In this document: one piece after another, positions 28,130 through 36,350 of the stretch
Numbering within the stretch: the stretch's first letter is position 1
Layout of the letters: each line of letters opens with the position of its first letter
DNA from: Azonexus hydrophilus DSM 23864
GTDB taxonomy: Bacteria; Pseudomonadota; Gammaproteobacteria; Burkholderiales; Rhodocyclaceae
NCBI RefSeq assembly: GCF_000429605.1
Contig: NZ_AUCE01000019.1
Span: forward strand, 23,127 to 87,126
Direction of reading: 5' to 3'
DNA length: 64,000 nucleotides
Position numbers and translations under genes: made by a program
The notes under the pieces: model-generated
The model's database searches: none
What the model saw: the letters and a program-made list of their open reading frames with translations, nothing else
What the model was told of the DNA's origin: nothing

Positions 28130-30109
28130 GTGAGCACAGAAAAAGAAAATACCGGGAGCAGTGCTGTGGATGTCGGCCAGGTGGAGGCGATGTTGCGGCA
28201 GGAGGGACAACGGCGGGCGGCCGGCAACACGCAGGCTTTCCTGGCCCGGCACGCGCCGTTCAACAAGATGGCGCCGGCGGCGCTGCAGTTGTTCGCGGAA
28301 AAGGCGCACATCGCCTTTTATCCGGCAGGCAGCCTGATCGTCGGTCCGGATTCGGGCAATGTCCGTTTCTTCTACCTGATCGAGTCGGGCAAGGTGCAGG
28401 CGCGCCAGGCCGGCGAAGTCACCGTGACCGAGTACTCCATCCTCAGCCTCGGGGCCGGTGAATCCTTCCCGATCGGCGCGGTCACCGCCGGCCGGCCGTC
28501 GACCAACATCTACACGGCGGTCGAGGACACCTTCTGCTATCACCTGCCGGCGGAAGACTATCTGACGCTGATGTCGACCAGCCCGGAATTCAACCTGTTC
28601 TGCACGCAGTACATCGCCAGCCTGCTCGACCAGTCGCGCCGGCAGTTGCAGGCGCAGTTCGCCCAGAAGGCCAGCGAGCAGCAGACGCTGAATTCGCCGC
28701 TATCCGGCATCGGCGCCCGCAATCCGACCTCGGTGCTGCCGGAAACGCCGCTGCGCGCGGCGCTGGAGTCGATGTCGCAACTGGGCATCGGCTCAATGGT
28801 GGTGGCCGATGCGGAGCAGAAGCCGGTCGGCATCTTCACCCGCAGCGATCTACTTGACCGGGTCGTGCTCGCCGATCTGCCGCTGAACTCGCCGATCAGC
28901 CAGGCGATGTCGGCGTCGCCCTTCACCTTGAACGAACATGCGACCGCCTACGATGCGATGCTGGCGATGGCCACGCACGGCATCCGTCATGTACTCGTTA
29001 CCGACCATGCCGGCCGTCTCAGCGGCGTCGTTTCGGAGCGCGACCTGTTCGCGCTGCAACGCGTCGGCCTGCGCCAGATTCGCCAGGCCATCGAGTCGGC
29101 GCCCAATGTCGAGGCGCTCAAGGCCTCGGCCGCCGATGTGCGTCAGCTGTCGTTCAACATGCTGGCCCAGGGCATCGGCGCCGAGCAATTGACGCAGTTC
29201 ATCTCGGCGCTCAACGACGCGCTGACCCGCCGTGTGATCCAGCTCAACCTGGAAAACCACGATTTCTCCGGCATCGACTGGTGCTGGCTGGCTTTCGGTT
29301 CGGAAGGCCGCGACGAGCAGACCTTCAGCACCGACCAGGATAACGGCATCGTCTACACCGTGCCCGAGGGTGAGGACAAGGAGGCGCTCAAACAGCGTTT
29401 CCTGGCCTTCGCGCTGGATACCAACAAGGACCTGGATAAGGTCGGTTTCCCGTTGTGCAAGGGCAACATCATGGCCAGCAATCCGCAGTGGTGCCTGACG
29501 CTGGATGAATGGCGCGCCCAGTTCAGCAAGTGGATCCGCACGCCGGAGCCGGTGGCCCTGCTTAATGCGACCATCTTCTTCGATTTCCGGCCGCTGTACG
29601 GCAAGAGCGAATTGTCCGACAGCATGCGTCGCCACCTCTTGTCGCAGGCGTCGGCAACGCCGATCTTCCTGCAGGCGATGGCGCGCAACGCGCTCGAAGT
29701 CGGTCCGCCGCTGGGCAAGATCCGCGATTTCGCGACCGATCTCGAACCCGATCACCCGGGCAAGATCGACCTCAAGAAATACGGCTCGCGCATCTTCGTC
29801 GACGTTGCCCGTATCTACGCACTGGCTGCCGGCGTGCATGGCACCAATACCATCCAGCGACTGAAGCTGTCGGCGCAGAAAATGAACATCAAGGGTGAGG
29901 AAATCAACGCGGTACTCGATGGCCTCAACTTCATCCAGTTGCTGCGTCTGCAGCATCAGTATCTCGAGGGTGAGCCGGGCCGTCAGGGCGACAACCTGAT
30001 CGATCCGGAAAAACTCAATGAACTGGATCGGCGCATTCTCAAGGAATCCTTCCGCCAGGCGCGCAAGATCCAGTCCCGTCTGAAGCTCGACTACCAGGTG
30101 AATCACTGA
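28130..30109 (+). CDS. cNMP-binding/CBS/DUF294 nucleotidyltransferase
   Basis: 659 residues from a GTG at 28130 behind CAGGAAAGG. Order: a cyclic-nucleotide-binding-like domain (about 45-155), a CBS pair (about 190-315, with GIGSMVVADAEQKPVGIFTR and GIRHVLVTDHAGRLSGVVS), a nucleotidyltransferase with GSEGRDEQ near residue 390 and DQDNG, and the DUF294 helical domain to the end. The N-terminal modules probably sense a cyclic nucleotide or adenylates. The two DUF294 genes are neighbours and share many identical stretches in their C-terminal halves, so they arose by duplication. Confidence 0.9.
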   Translation: MSTEKENTGSSAVDVGQVEAMLRQEGQRRAAGNTQAFLARHAPFNKMAPAALQLFAEKAHIAFYPAGSLIVGPDSGNVRFFYLIESGKVQARQAGEVTVTEYSILSLGAGESFPIGAVTAGRPSTNIYTAVEDTFCYHLPAEDYLTLMSTSPEFNLFCTQYIASLLDQSRRQLQAQFAQKASEQQTLNSPLSGIGARNPTSVLPETPLRAALESMSQLGIGSMVVADAEQKPVGIFTRSDLLDRVVLADLPLNSPISQAMSASPFTLNEHATAYDAMLAMATHGIRHVLVTDHAGRLSGVVSERDLFALQRVGLRQIRQAIESAPNVEALKASAADVRQLSFNMLAQGIGAEQLTQFISALNDALTRRVIQLNLENHDFSGIDWCWLAFGSEGRDEQTFSTDQDNGIVYTVPEGEDKEALKQRFLAFALDTNKDLDKVGFPLCKGNIMASNPQWCLTLDEWRAQFSKWIRTPEPVALLNATIFFDFRPLYGKSELSDSMRRHLLSQASATPIFLQAMARNALEVGPPLGKIRDFATDLEPDHPGKIDLKKYGSRIFVDVARIYALAAGVHGTNTIQRLKLSAQKMNIKGEEINAVLDGLNFIQLLRLQHQYLEGEPGRQGDNLIDPEKLNELDRRILKESFRQARKIQSRLKLDYQVNH

Positions 30110-30111
30110 TC

Positions 30112-30771
30112 ATGTTCGGCATCAAGAAATTCCTGTTCGGCGACGGGCTGAACGAAAACCTCCCGCCTGACGTGAAGTCCGCCGTTTCGGCCTGGCTGGC
30201 GCAGGAAGCGACAGGACTGGAGTCGTCGCATTTCCTGACCCGCTATGTCGTCGTCGACATCGCCAGCGATGGCATGAATCCGGATAGCGACCGCCTGACC
30301 GGCATCGCAGCAACGGTGGTGCACCAGGGCATTGTCTCGCCCGAGCAGAGCATCTACGTCGATCTGACAACCGCCGACGAAACGGTGCAGGCACGGCAAC
30401 TGGCAGCTTTCCTGAACTTCATCGTCAAGTCGCCGCTGGTTTCCTACCACGTTGCCTTTGTCAGTGCCTTTCTCGAGAACCTGCTCAAGAAGCGCCTGGG
30501 TATCTCATTTTCCGCCCGCTGGGTGGACCTGGCCTGGTTGCTGCCGGCGATGTTCGGCGAGAAGAGCCACAAGCCGATGCCGCTCGACGACTGGTTGGTC
30601 GCCTTCGGCCTCGATGTCGGTGAGGGAAGGCGCAGTCCGAGCGAGAACAACATGATCCTGGCCCGCCTGCTGCAGATGCTGGTGGTCCGGGCGCATGCCA
30701 AGGGCGTCGACAGTGTTGAAGCCCTGATCGAGGAATCGAAGGCCAGCAGCCATTTGCGGCGTACCCGCTGA
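30112..30771 (+). CDS. Degenerate 3'-5' exonuclease-like protein
   Basis: 219 residues, two bases after the previous stop. The fold pattern follows DnaQ exonucleases, but the catalytic residues are altered. The first motif reads VVVDIASDG, so the DxE glutamate is replaced by Ala51. The second motif, SYHVAFVSAFLEN, has lost the aspartate. The third region (PSENNMILARLL) lacks the His/Asp pair. It is probably inactive and may bind nucleotides or partner the sensor-exonuclease encoded three genes upstream. The frame is intact with normal codon use, so it is a retained gene. Confidence 0.75.
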   Translation: MFGIKKFLFGDGLNENLPPDVKSAVSAWLAQEATGLESSHFLTRYVVVDIASDGMNPDSDRLTGIAATVVHQGIVSPEQSIYVDLTTADETVQARQLAAFLNFIVKSPLVSYHVAFVSAFLENLLKKRLGISFSARWVDLAWLLPAMFGEKSHKPMPLDDWLVAFGLDVGEGRRSPSENNMILARLLQMLVVRAHAKGVDSVEALIEESKASSHLRRTR

Positions 30772-30776
30772 CCGGC

Positions 30777-32819
30777 ATGTTGTCCTCCCTGACCCGCCTG
30801 CAGCGCTACTACCTGTACTACACAGCGATCTTCCTGCTGTTCGTGGTTGTACTGGCTGCGCTCGAGCAAGCCGGCATGCCGGCTCGCTGGGTGGGTTATG
30901 CTTTCCTGGTGTTCACCGTATCGATGTACGCCACCATCGGCGTCTTTAGCCGGACCACCGACGTTTCCGAGTACTATGTCGCCGGCCGCCGGGTGCCGGC
31001 ATTCTTCAACGGCATGGCGACCGGTGCCGACTGGATGAGCGCGGCTTCCTTCATGGGGCTGGCCGGTACGCTTTACCTGCAGGGGTTTCAAGGGTTGGCC
31101 TACGTGATCGGCTGGACCGGCGGTTTCGTGCTGGTCGCCCTGCTGCTGGCACCTTACCTGAGGCGCTTCGGGCAATACACCATTCCCGATTTCCTCAGCG
31201 CCCGCTACGGTGGCAACACCATCCGCCTGATCGCCGTGTTCGCGGCGATCCTCGCGTCCTTCGTCTATGTCGTTGCGCAGATCTACGGGGTCGGCGTCAT
31301 CACCAGTCGTTTCGTCAGCCTGCAGTTCGAGGTCGGTGTTTTTGTCGGCCTCGCCGGCATTCTGGTCTGCTCGTTTCTCGGCGGCATGCGGGCGGTCACC
31401 TGGACGCAGGTGGCGCAATATTTGATCCTGATCGTCGCCTACATCACGCCAGTTGCCATCCTGTCCTACAACGTGACCGGCGTTCCCGTGCCGCAGATGG
31501 TCTACGGTCAGGTGCTGTCGGAAGTCAGCAAGCTCGAGGAAAAACTGTTCGATTCGCCGACCGAACTGGAGGTCCGCGATCGTTATCGCGAGCGCGCCGA
31601 CCAGTACGCCCAGAAGATCATGCAATTGCCGCATTCGCTGACTCAGGAGCGGGAACGCCTGTCGATCCAGATCAACGAACTCAAGTCGTCCGATGTGCAG
31701 ATGCGCGAGATTGTCCTGCTCGAGCGTCAGCGGCGCGAATTGCCGCAGGATCCGGCGCAGGCCCGTGAGCGTTGGGAAAAGGAAATGTACGAGGCACTGG
31801 CGCGAAGCAAGCCGCCCCTGCGCCATGCCGAGCCCTTTCCCGGGGATTCCGAGGCGGAACGCAACGCTCAGCGGATCAACTTCCTGGCGCTTATTTTTTG
31901 CCTGACTATCGGTACGGCGGCCTTGCCGCATGTCCTGATGCGCTACTACACGACGCCGACCGTGGCCCAGGCGCGCCAGTCAGTATTCTGGTCGCTGTTG
32001 TTCATCATCATCCTGTACGTCACTGCGCCGGCCTACGCGGTTTTTGCCAAGTTCGAAGTGTTGTCCAACCTGGCCGGTATCCCGATTGCCAAACTACCGG
32101 GGTGGGTGGCGGCCTGGGCCAAGGTCGGGCTGGTATCGATCGAGGATATCAACGGCGACGGCATCATGCAGTTTGCCGAATTGTCGCTGAACCCGGACGT
32201 GATCGTGCTGGCGACGCCGGAAATCGCCGGCATGCCCTATGTCGTTTCCGGTCTGGTCGCGGCAGGGGCGCTGGCCGCCGCGCTGTCGACGGCCGACGGT
32301 CTGTTGCTGACGATCACCAGCGCGCTGTCGCACGATGTCTATTACCGGGTCTTCCGGCCGCAATCGTCGACCCAATTCCGTCTGGTCATCGCCAAGTCGC
32401 TGCTGCTGGTCGTAGCCGTGCTGGCGGCTACAGTGGCGGCGCAAAAACCGGGGACCATCCTGTCGATGGTGGCCTGGGCTTTCTCGATTGCCGGTTCGGC
32501 TTTTTTCCCGGCGCTGGTGCTCGGTATCTTCTGGGCGCGGGCAACGCGCGCCGGCGCCATCACCGGCATGCTGGTCGGCCTGTCGCTGACTGTCTATTAC
32601 ATCCTGCGCCTGGAGTTCGGTGGCTATTCCTGGCTGGGCTTTTCAGATGGCCCGCTCAATCCCTGGTTCCATCTGCAATCGACCTCGGCCGGCGTTTTCG
32701 GCATTCTCGCTGGATTCGTGACCAATATTGCGGTCAGCCTGATGACCCGGCCATCGCCACAGGCCGCCGAGTTCCTTGAACGCATCCGGCGCCCGGGAGG
32801 GCGTGAGGAGAGTCCATGA
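30777..32819 (+). CDS. Sodium:solute symporter, VC_2705-type large subunit (probable acetate/monocarboxylate)
   Basis: 680 residues with about 13 membrane helices. The core symporter motifs are present (GATDWMSAASFMG-like segment near 80, ALSTADGLLLTITSALSHD near 505). Two hydrophilic insertions stand out. Residues about 240-365 are a charged coiled coil. Near 457-468 lies an EF-hand-like loop (DINGDGIMQFAE). Both are typical of the large VC_2705 subfamily. It overlaps the small-subunit gene by four bases. Location in the acs/CrbS-like cluster supports acetate or another short carboxylate as substrate. Confidence 0.9.
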   Translation: MLSSLTRLQRYYLYYTAIFLLFVVVLAALEQAGMPARWVGYAFLVFTVSMYATIGVFSRTTDVSEYYVAGRRVPAFFNGMATGADWMSAASFMGLAGTLYLQGFQGLAYVIGWTGGFVLVALLLAPYLRRFGQYTIPDFLSARYGGNTIRLIAVFAAILASFVYVVAQIYGVGVITSRFVSLQFEVGVFVGLAGILVCSFLGGMRAVTWTQVAQYLILIVAYITPVAILSYNVTGVPVPQMVYGQVLSEVSKLEEKLFDSPTELEVRDRYRERADQYAQKIMQLPHSLTQERERLSIQINELKSSDVQMREIVLLERQRRELPQDPAQARERWEKEMYEALARSKPPLRHAEPFPGDSEAERNAQRINFLALIFCLTIGTAALPHVLMRYYTTPTVAQARQSVFWSLLFIIILYVTAPAYAVFAKFEVLSNLAGIPIAKLPGWVAAWAKVGLVSIEDINGDGIMQFAELSLNPDVIVLATPEIAGMPYVVSGLVAAGALAAALSTADGLLLTITSALSHDVYYRVFRPQSSTQFRLVIAKSLLLVVAVLAATVAAQKPGTILSMVAWAFSIAGSAFFPALVLGIFWARATRAGAITGMLVGLSLTVYYILRLEFGGYSWLGFSDGPLNPWFHLQSTSAGVFGILAGFVTNIAVSLMTRPSPQAAEFLERIRRPGGREESP

Positions 32820-33070
32820 GCGCGCCTTCCTCGTACTGGCGCAAGACCAGCCGGTTGACCGCCTGGTTGCTGCTGATCTGGGTGGTGCTGACTTTCGGCG
32901 TCACCTGGTTTGCCCGGGAATTGAACGAGTATTCGTTTTTCGGTTTTCCCTTTGGCTTCTATTTTGCCGCCCAGGGCATCCTGCTTTGCTATCTCGGGAT
33001 CATCGTCCATTACAGCCGGCGCATGCGCGATCTCGATGCCGAGCACGCCTCCGAAATCGACCCGGAATAG
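32816..33070 (+). CDS. DUF4212 sodium:solute symporter small subunit
   Basis: 84 residues with two membrane helices (LTAWLLLIWVVLTFGVTWFA and FPFGFYFAAQGILLCYLGI) and the family's opening YWRKTSRL. DUF4212 proteins pair with the large symporter subunit. Here the small gene follows the large one and overlaps its stop (ATGA). Confidence 0.88.
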   Translation: MSAPSSYWRKTSRLTAWLLLIWVVLTFGVTWFARELNEYSFFGFPFGFYFAAQGILLCYLGIIVHYSRRMRDLDAEHASEIDPE

Positions 33071-33073
33071 GGC

Positions 33074-33346
33074 ATGCTGCTGTTCCTGATCGGCGCCCTG
33101 AGGGCCATCGTTGAAATGCTCGGCCTGGCCTTGCTTGGTCTGGCTGCCATGAGCGTGCTGGCCGGCAGCCGGCGCCACGACAATGTGATCTACCGCCTGT
33201 TCGAGCTGGTGACCCGGGCGCCGCGCCGACTGGTCGCCACCTGCCTGCCCGCGTCGACACCGCCCGTAGTCAGCGGCGTGCTGTGCTTCGTCGTGCTGTT
33301 CGTGATCTGGATGGGCCTAGCCTTGTGGCGCCTGACCCTGGCCTGA
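33074..33346 (+). CDS. Small membrane protein, unrecognised
   Basis: 90 residues, starting three bases after the symporter small subunit. Two hydrophobic segments (about 3-28 and 65-87) flank a basic cytoplasmic loop (RRHDNVIYRLFELVTRAPRRL). It is the last gene of the acetate cluster. Its TGA lies in a palindrome (GGCCTGA-G-TCAGGCC, 33340-33354) that also holds the stop of the convergent gene. Confidence 0.7.
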   Translation: MLLFLIGALRAIVEMLGLALLGLAAMSVLAGSRRHDNVIYRLFELVTRAPRRLVATCLPASTPPVVSGVLCFVVLFVIWMGLALWRLTLA

Positions 33347-33347
33347 G

Positions 33348-33677
33348 TCAGGCCGGCAGTTGCTGGCGCAACTGATCCAGCGCAGCGACCAGTTGATGGG
33401 CGGTTTCGTTGAGTTCGGGTAACAGCAGGTCGGCCGAGTCGCCGAGTCCGTTCTGGCTCAACTCGACAATTTCATTGGCCAGATCGTGGAAGCGCACGTG
33501 AGTTTCGGTCAATGTCGTCGAAACGCCGGGCTGGTTGGCGAGCAGTTTGTCCAGCATGCAGCCGCGATGCTCCGATAGCGGCATGTCGGCATAGTTGCCG
33601 CCAGCAAAGGCATTGAGAAACTGGCGACGCCACGTGTTGTGCAGGCGAATGGCTTCATCGATGTCGATGCGCTTCAT
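33348..33677 (-). CDS. Stand-alone CZB (chemoreceptor zinc-binding) domain protein
   Basis: 109 residues, all helical. The pattern fits CZB domains: IRLHNTWRRQFLNAF with the first histidine, then EHRGCMLDKLL with the conserved cysteine, then HVRFHDLANEIVEL with a further His pair. CZB domains usually sit at the C-terminus of chemoreceptors or diguanylate cyclases and bind zinc through a Cys/3-His site, sensing zinc or hypochlorous acid. Here there is no partner domain, so it may act in trans. Confidence 0.7.
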   Translation of the reverse strand: MKRIDIDEAIRLHNTWRRQFLNAFAGGNYADMPLSEHRGCMLDKLLANQPGVSTTLTETHVRFHDLANEIVELSQNGLGDSADLLLPELNETAHQLVAALDQLRQQLPA

Positions 33678-33784
33678 GAGTGCTTATCCCCGGTGTGAAA
33701 TGGCCGCTGTCGGCGGTTCTGTTCTGCCAAGCCGCCATTATGCCGCAGGCGCCGCCCGACGCCACGACTCCGGGGAAAAAGCCT

Positions 33785-33955
33785 TTAGCGGCGATTCAGC
33801 TGGACATGGCTGCTGCGCCGCCAGCACGCCGGCCGGCTCAGTCCGGACAGGTCGGGACCGCGCTGGCCGAAAATGGCATGGGCAATTGCCAGCTTTCTTT
33901 GTTCTTCTTCGGAAATGCCGGCGATCAGGTCGAACCATTTCTGCAGTTGTTTCAT
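33785..33955 (-). CDS. 56-residue hypothetical protein
   Basis: The ATG at 33955 has AAGGAG seven bases upstream, which makes this shorter form more likely than the 103-codon open frame. The protein begins MKQLQKWFDLIAGISEEEQR, an amphipathic helix pair, and ends in a basic tail. No family is recognised. It diverges from the BASS transporter gene. Confidence 0.5.
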   Translation of the reverse strand: MKQLQKWFDLIAGISEEEQRKLAIAHAIFGQRGPDLSGLSRPACWRRSSHVQLNRR

Positions 33956-34061
33956 GACGAATCTCCTTGAACTTCTACTGTATGAATAATCAGTGGTTGC
34001 AAGATTATCCAATGACTGGTGTTTTGTACAGTGATTTATTCTGGGCTCGTCACGTTCCGTT

Positions 34062-34089
34062 TTGCCGGCACATGGCGCAGGAGTATAAT
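34062..34089 (+). promoter_or_regulatory. Sigma-70 promoter of the BASS transporter gene
   Basis: A consensus -10 TATAAT (34084-34089) has TTGCCG (34062-34067) sixteen bases upstream as a partial -35. The region is AT-rich against the background. The start codon is 32 bases downstream. An inverted repeat ATAATC-N11-GATTAT (33986-34008) further upstream could be an operator. Confidence 0.6.
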
Positions 34090-34120
34090 TAAACACTTAT
34101 ATTATTGCCTGGAGAGCATC

Positions 34121-35089
34121 ATGCTCGATCTGCTGGCCAAACTTTCGAAAAACCTGATCCTGGCGATTCCAGCCGCGATGCTGCTCGGTTTTGCCGCCGG
34201 CCTGCTGGCACCGAGCGCCTGGATGAAATCGCTGATCGTCCCGCTGACCTTCCTGATGGTCTACCCGATGATGGTCAGCCTGAAACTCGCCAAGGTGCTG
34301 GAAGGCGGCGACGGCAAGGCGCAATGGCTGGCTCAGGCAATCAACTTCGCAATCATTCCCTTCATCGCCTACGCCATTGGCCGCGTTTTCTTCCCCGAGC
34401 AACCGTACTACGCCATCGGCCTGCTGCTGGCGGCGCTGCTGCCGACCTCGGGCATGACCATCTCGTGGACCGGCTTTGCTGGCGGCAACCTCGGCGCCGC
34501 CGTCAAGATGACCGTGCTCGGCCTGATCCTCGGCTCGCTGGCGACGCCCTTCTACGTGCAGTGGCTGATGGGCGCAACGGTACCGGTCGACCTCGTCGCT
34601 GTCTTCCTGCAGATCGTCTTCATCGTCTTCCTGCCGATGCTCGCCGGCCACGTCACCCAGTCGCGACTGATCGCCAAGCACGGCCAGAAAGCCTTCCAGA
34701 GCGACTGGGCGCCGCGCTTCCCGCCGTTTTCGACGCTCGGTGTGCTCGGCATCGTCTTCGTCGCCATGGCCCTCAAGGCCGAACAACTGGTCGCCCGTCC
34801 CGGCGAACTGCTGCAGTTGCTGCCGCCGCTACTCGCGCTCTACGCGATCAACTACCTGCTCAGCAGCATCGTCGCCCGCAGTCTGTTGCCGCGCGGCGAC
34901 GCCATCGCCCTGGTGTACGGCACGGTCATGCGCAACCTGTCGATCGCCCTGGCCCTTGCCATGAACGCCTTCGGCCCCGCCGGCTCCGACGCCGCGCTGG
35001 TGATCACGCTGGCCTACATCATCCAGGTACAGTCAGCGGCGTGGTATGTGAAGCTGACGGATCGGTTGTTCGGGAAGCGGGTGGGGTGA
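34121..35089 (+). CDS. Bile acid:sodium symporter (BASS/arsenic-resistance superfamily) transporter
   Basis: 322 residues from the ATG at 34121, which has GGAG nearby upstream. Nine or ten membrane helices are apparent. The conserved GLLLAALLPTSGMTISWTGF and NLGAAVKM segments belong to the SBF fold, and YGTVMRNLSIALALAMNAFG marks the second inverted repeat. Databases often call this subgroup arsenic resistance protein. The Acr3 catalytic cysteine context is not evident, and no ars gene is adjacent, so the substrate is open. Confidence 0.82.
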   Translation: MLDLLAKLSKNLILAIPAAMLLGFAAGLLAPSAWMKSLIVPLTFLMVYPMMVSLKLAKVLEGGDGKAQWLAQAINFAIIPFIAYAIGRVFFPEQPYYAIGLLLAALLPTSGMTISWTGFAGGNLGAAVKMTVLGLILGSLATPFYVQWLMGATVPVDLVAVFLQIVFIVFLPMLAGHVTQSRLIAKHGQKAFQSDWAPRFPPFSTLGVLGIVFVAMALKAEQLVARPGELLQLLPPLLALYAINYLLSSIVARSLLPRGDAIALVYGTVMRNLSIALALAMNAFGPAGSDAALVITLAYIIQVQSAAWYVKLTDRLFGKRVG

Positions 35090-35094
35090 TCGGC

Positions 35095-35121
35095 AAAAAA
35101 ATGCCCGGCACGGAGCCGGGC
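35095..35121 (-). terminator. Rho-independent terminator (leftward unit)
   Basis: On the minus strand, GCCCGGC-TCCGT-GCCGGGC is followed by A and seven T. It sits 27 bases past the stop of the 129-residue protein and ends the leftward unit. Confidence 0.85.
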
Positions 35122-35148
35122 GAAGGCGTGAAGGCGGAGGTGGGGTGC

Positions 35149-35538
35149 CTAGACGTTTCTCAGGGCCAGCGTCCAGGCTTCCATGGCCTGGTTGGCGGGT
35201 TGCATCGGGGCTTCCATGAAGCTGATGACGAATTTGTCGCCGACGTCGGCGATGCCGATCGAGCGCGGGCGGACCGCGAGGACCTGCGGGTTGGGGATGG
35301 CGAAGCCGAAGCAGAAAACGATGTCCACGGCGGCGATCAGGCCGGGCATGATTTCGCCGCCGATCTTGGTGGTGTGGGCGAGGTGGTCGAAGACGGCGAT
35401 GAATTGCACTTTCGGGTTTTCGGCGATCTTGGCCTTGAAGTAATCGACCAGCGCCGGGACGGACTGGAAGCTGGTTTCGTGCTTGCCGATCTCGGCGACG
35501 AAGACCGGGTACTTGTCGTTGAACAGGCTGTGTTTCAT
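35149..35538 (-). CDS. Conserved protein of unknown function (129 aa)
   Basis: A 129-residue soluble alpha/beta protein. Features visible: KYPVFVAEIGKHET near the start, FIAVFDHLAHT in the middle, DIVFCFGFAIPNPQVLAVRPRSIG, and a C-terminal EAPMQPANQAMEAWTLAL. It resembles small uncharacterised proteins found in other respiratory proteobacteria; DUF6858 is my best guess but unchecked. AGAAAGC precedes the ATG. It is the last gene before the leftward terminator, 120 bases after the NifX-like gene. Confidence 0.65.
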   Translation of the reverse strand: MKHSLFNDKYPVFVAEIGKHETSFQSVPALVDYFKAKIAENPKVQFIAVFDHLAHTTKIGGEIMPGLIAAVDIVFCFGFAIPNPQVLAVRPRSIGIADVGDKFVISFMEAPMQPANQAMEAWTLALRNV

Positions 35539-35658
35539 CGGGCTTTCTCCCGGTTGATCAAAGGATTTCTGGCCGCATCGACACAGCGTCGCAGCAAGTT
35601 TGCGATAGGCAGGCGCGGGATGGGCCGGTGCAGGCTTAAGCGCGGCAGCGGAGACGTG

Positions 35659-36030
35659 TCAGTGCGCATGCGAATGTCCTTCGTGGTCGTGGCAGGCCAA
35701 GACGAGACTGCGTGTCAGCAGGCAGCCGGCGAGGAAGTCGGCGATTGCCCGGTCCGGGTCTTCCTCGCAAGCGAGCAGCGGTTGTACGCCGAGGTCAAGC
35801 AGTCGGCGGAACAGCTTGCCGCCCATGCCGGCCGTGATCAGCACGTTGATCCCGGATAGTGCACCGGGCAGGCCGCTGTGGCTGGCGTGGAAACTCTGTT
35901 CCATCGGTAGTTCGACCAGCCGCTTGCCGGCGATCTGCTTGTCTTCGATGTCGTAGAGCCAGAAGTTGCGGCATTTGCCGGCGTGTTCGGTGATCGTCCG
36001 GCGGTTCTGGCTGGTGATGGCGATTTGCAT
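35659..36030 (-). CDS. NifX/NafY-family iron-molybdenum cofactor-binding-like protein
   Basis: 123 residues with the dinitrogenase iron-molybdenum cofactor-binding fold: MQIAITSQNRRTITEHAGKC at the N-terminus, then a strand-helix core with LITAGMGGKLFRRLLDLGV. The C-terminus is His-rich (CHDHEGHSHAH) and could bind a metal. Such proteins occur outside nitrogen fixation as carriers of metal clusters. It starts eight bases after the ybgE-like gene, which places it in the cyd operon. Confidence 0.82.
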   Translation of the reverse strand: MQIAITSQNRRTITEHAGKCRNFWLYDIEDKQIAGKRLVELPMEQSFHASHSGLPGALSGINVLITAGMGGKLFRRLLDLGVQPLLACEEDPDRAIADFLAGCLLTRSLVLACHDHEGHSHAH

Positions 36031-36038
36031 GATGTTCC

Positions 36039-36350
36039 TCAGAAATTGATCAGCGGGCGGCCGATGGCGTCGAGGCGGACCAGCGCCAGGAGCAGGGCGG
36101 CGACGCTGGCGCCGGCCGAGAACAGCCAGCGCGGCAGCCAGTGCAGCGGGACGAAGCCGACGCCGCGGACGAAGCCGGCGCTCATTGACCAGAACAGCAG
36201 CATCGCCGCCGGATGGTCGGCGTGGCCGGCGGCGTCGGTGGCGATGCCGGGCAGTACGGTCATGACAACCAGGATGAGCAGGGCGATGCCCAGCGGCAGC
36301 GGGGCGATGCCGGCTTTGGCCGGCGGCTCGGGTAGCGCGTCAGCGGCCAT
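36039..36350 (-). CDS. YbgE-like cyd operon membrane protein
   Basis: 103 residues with three hydrophobic segments (LPLGIALLILVVMTVLPGIA, HPAAMLLFWSMSAGFVRGVG, and LFSAGASVAALLLALVRL). Size, topology and place directly after cydX match the YbgE family. Its start overlaps the end of cydX. The exact function of YbgE is not settled; it accompanies bd oxidases. Sequence identity to E. coli YbgE cannot be judged by eye. Confidence 0.68.
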   Translation of the reverse strand: MAADALPEPPAKAGIAPLPLGIALLILVVMTVLPGIATDAAGHADHPAAMLLFWSMSAGFVRGVGFVPLHWLPRWLFSAGASVAALLLALVRLDAIGRPLINF

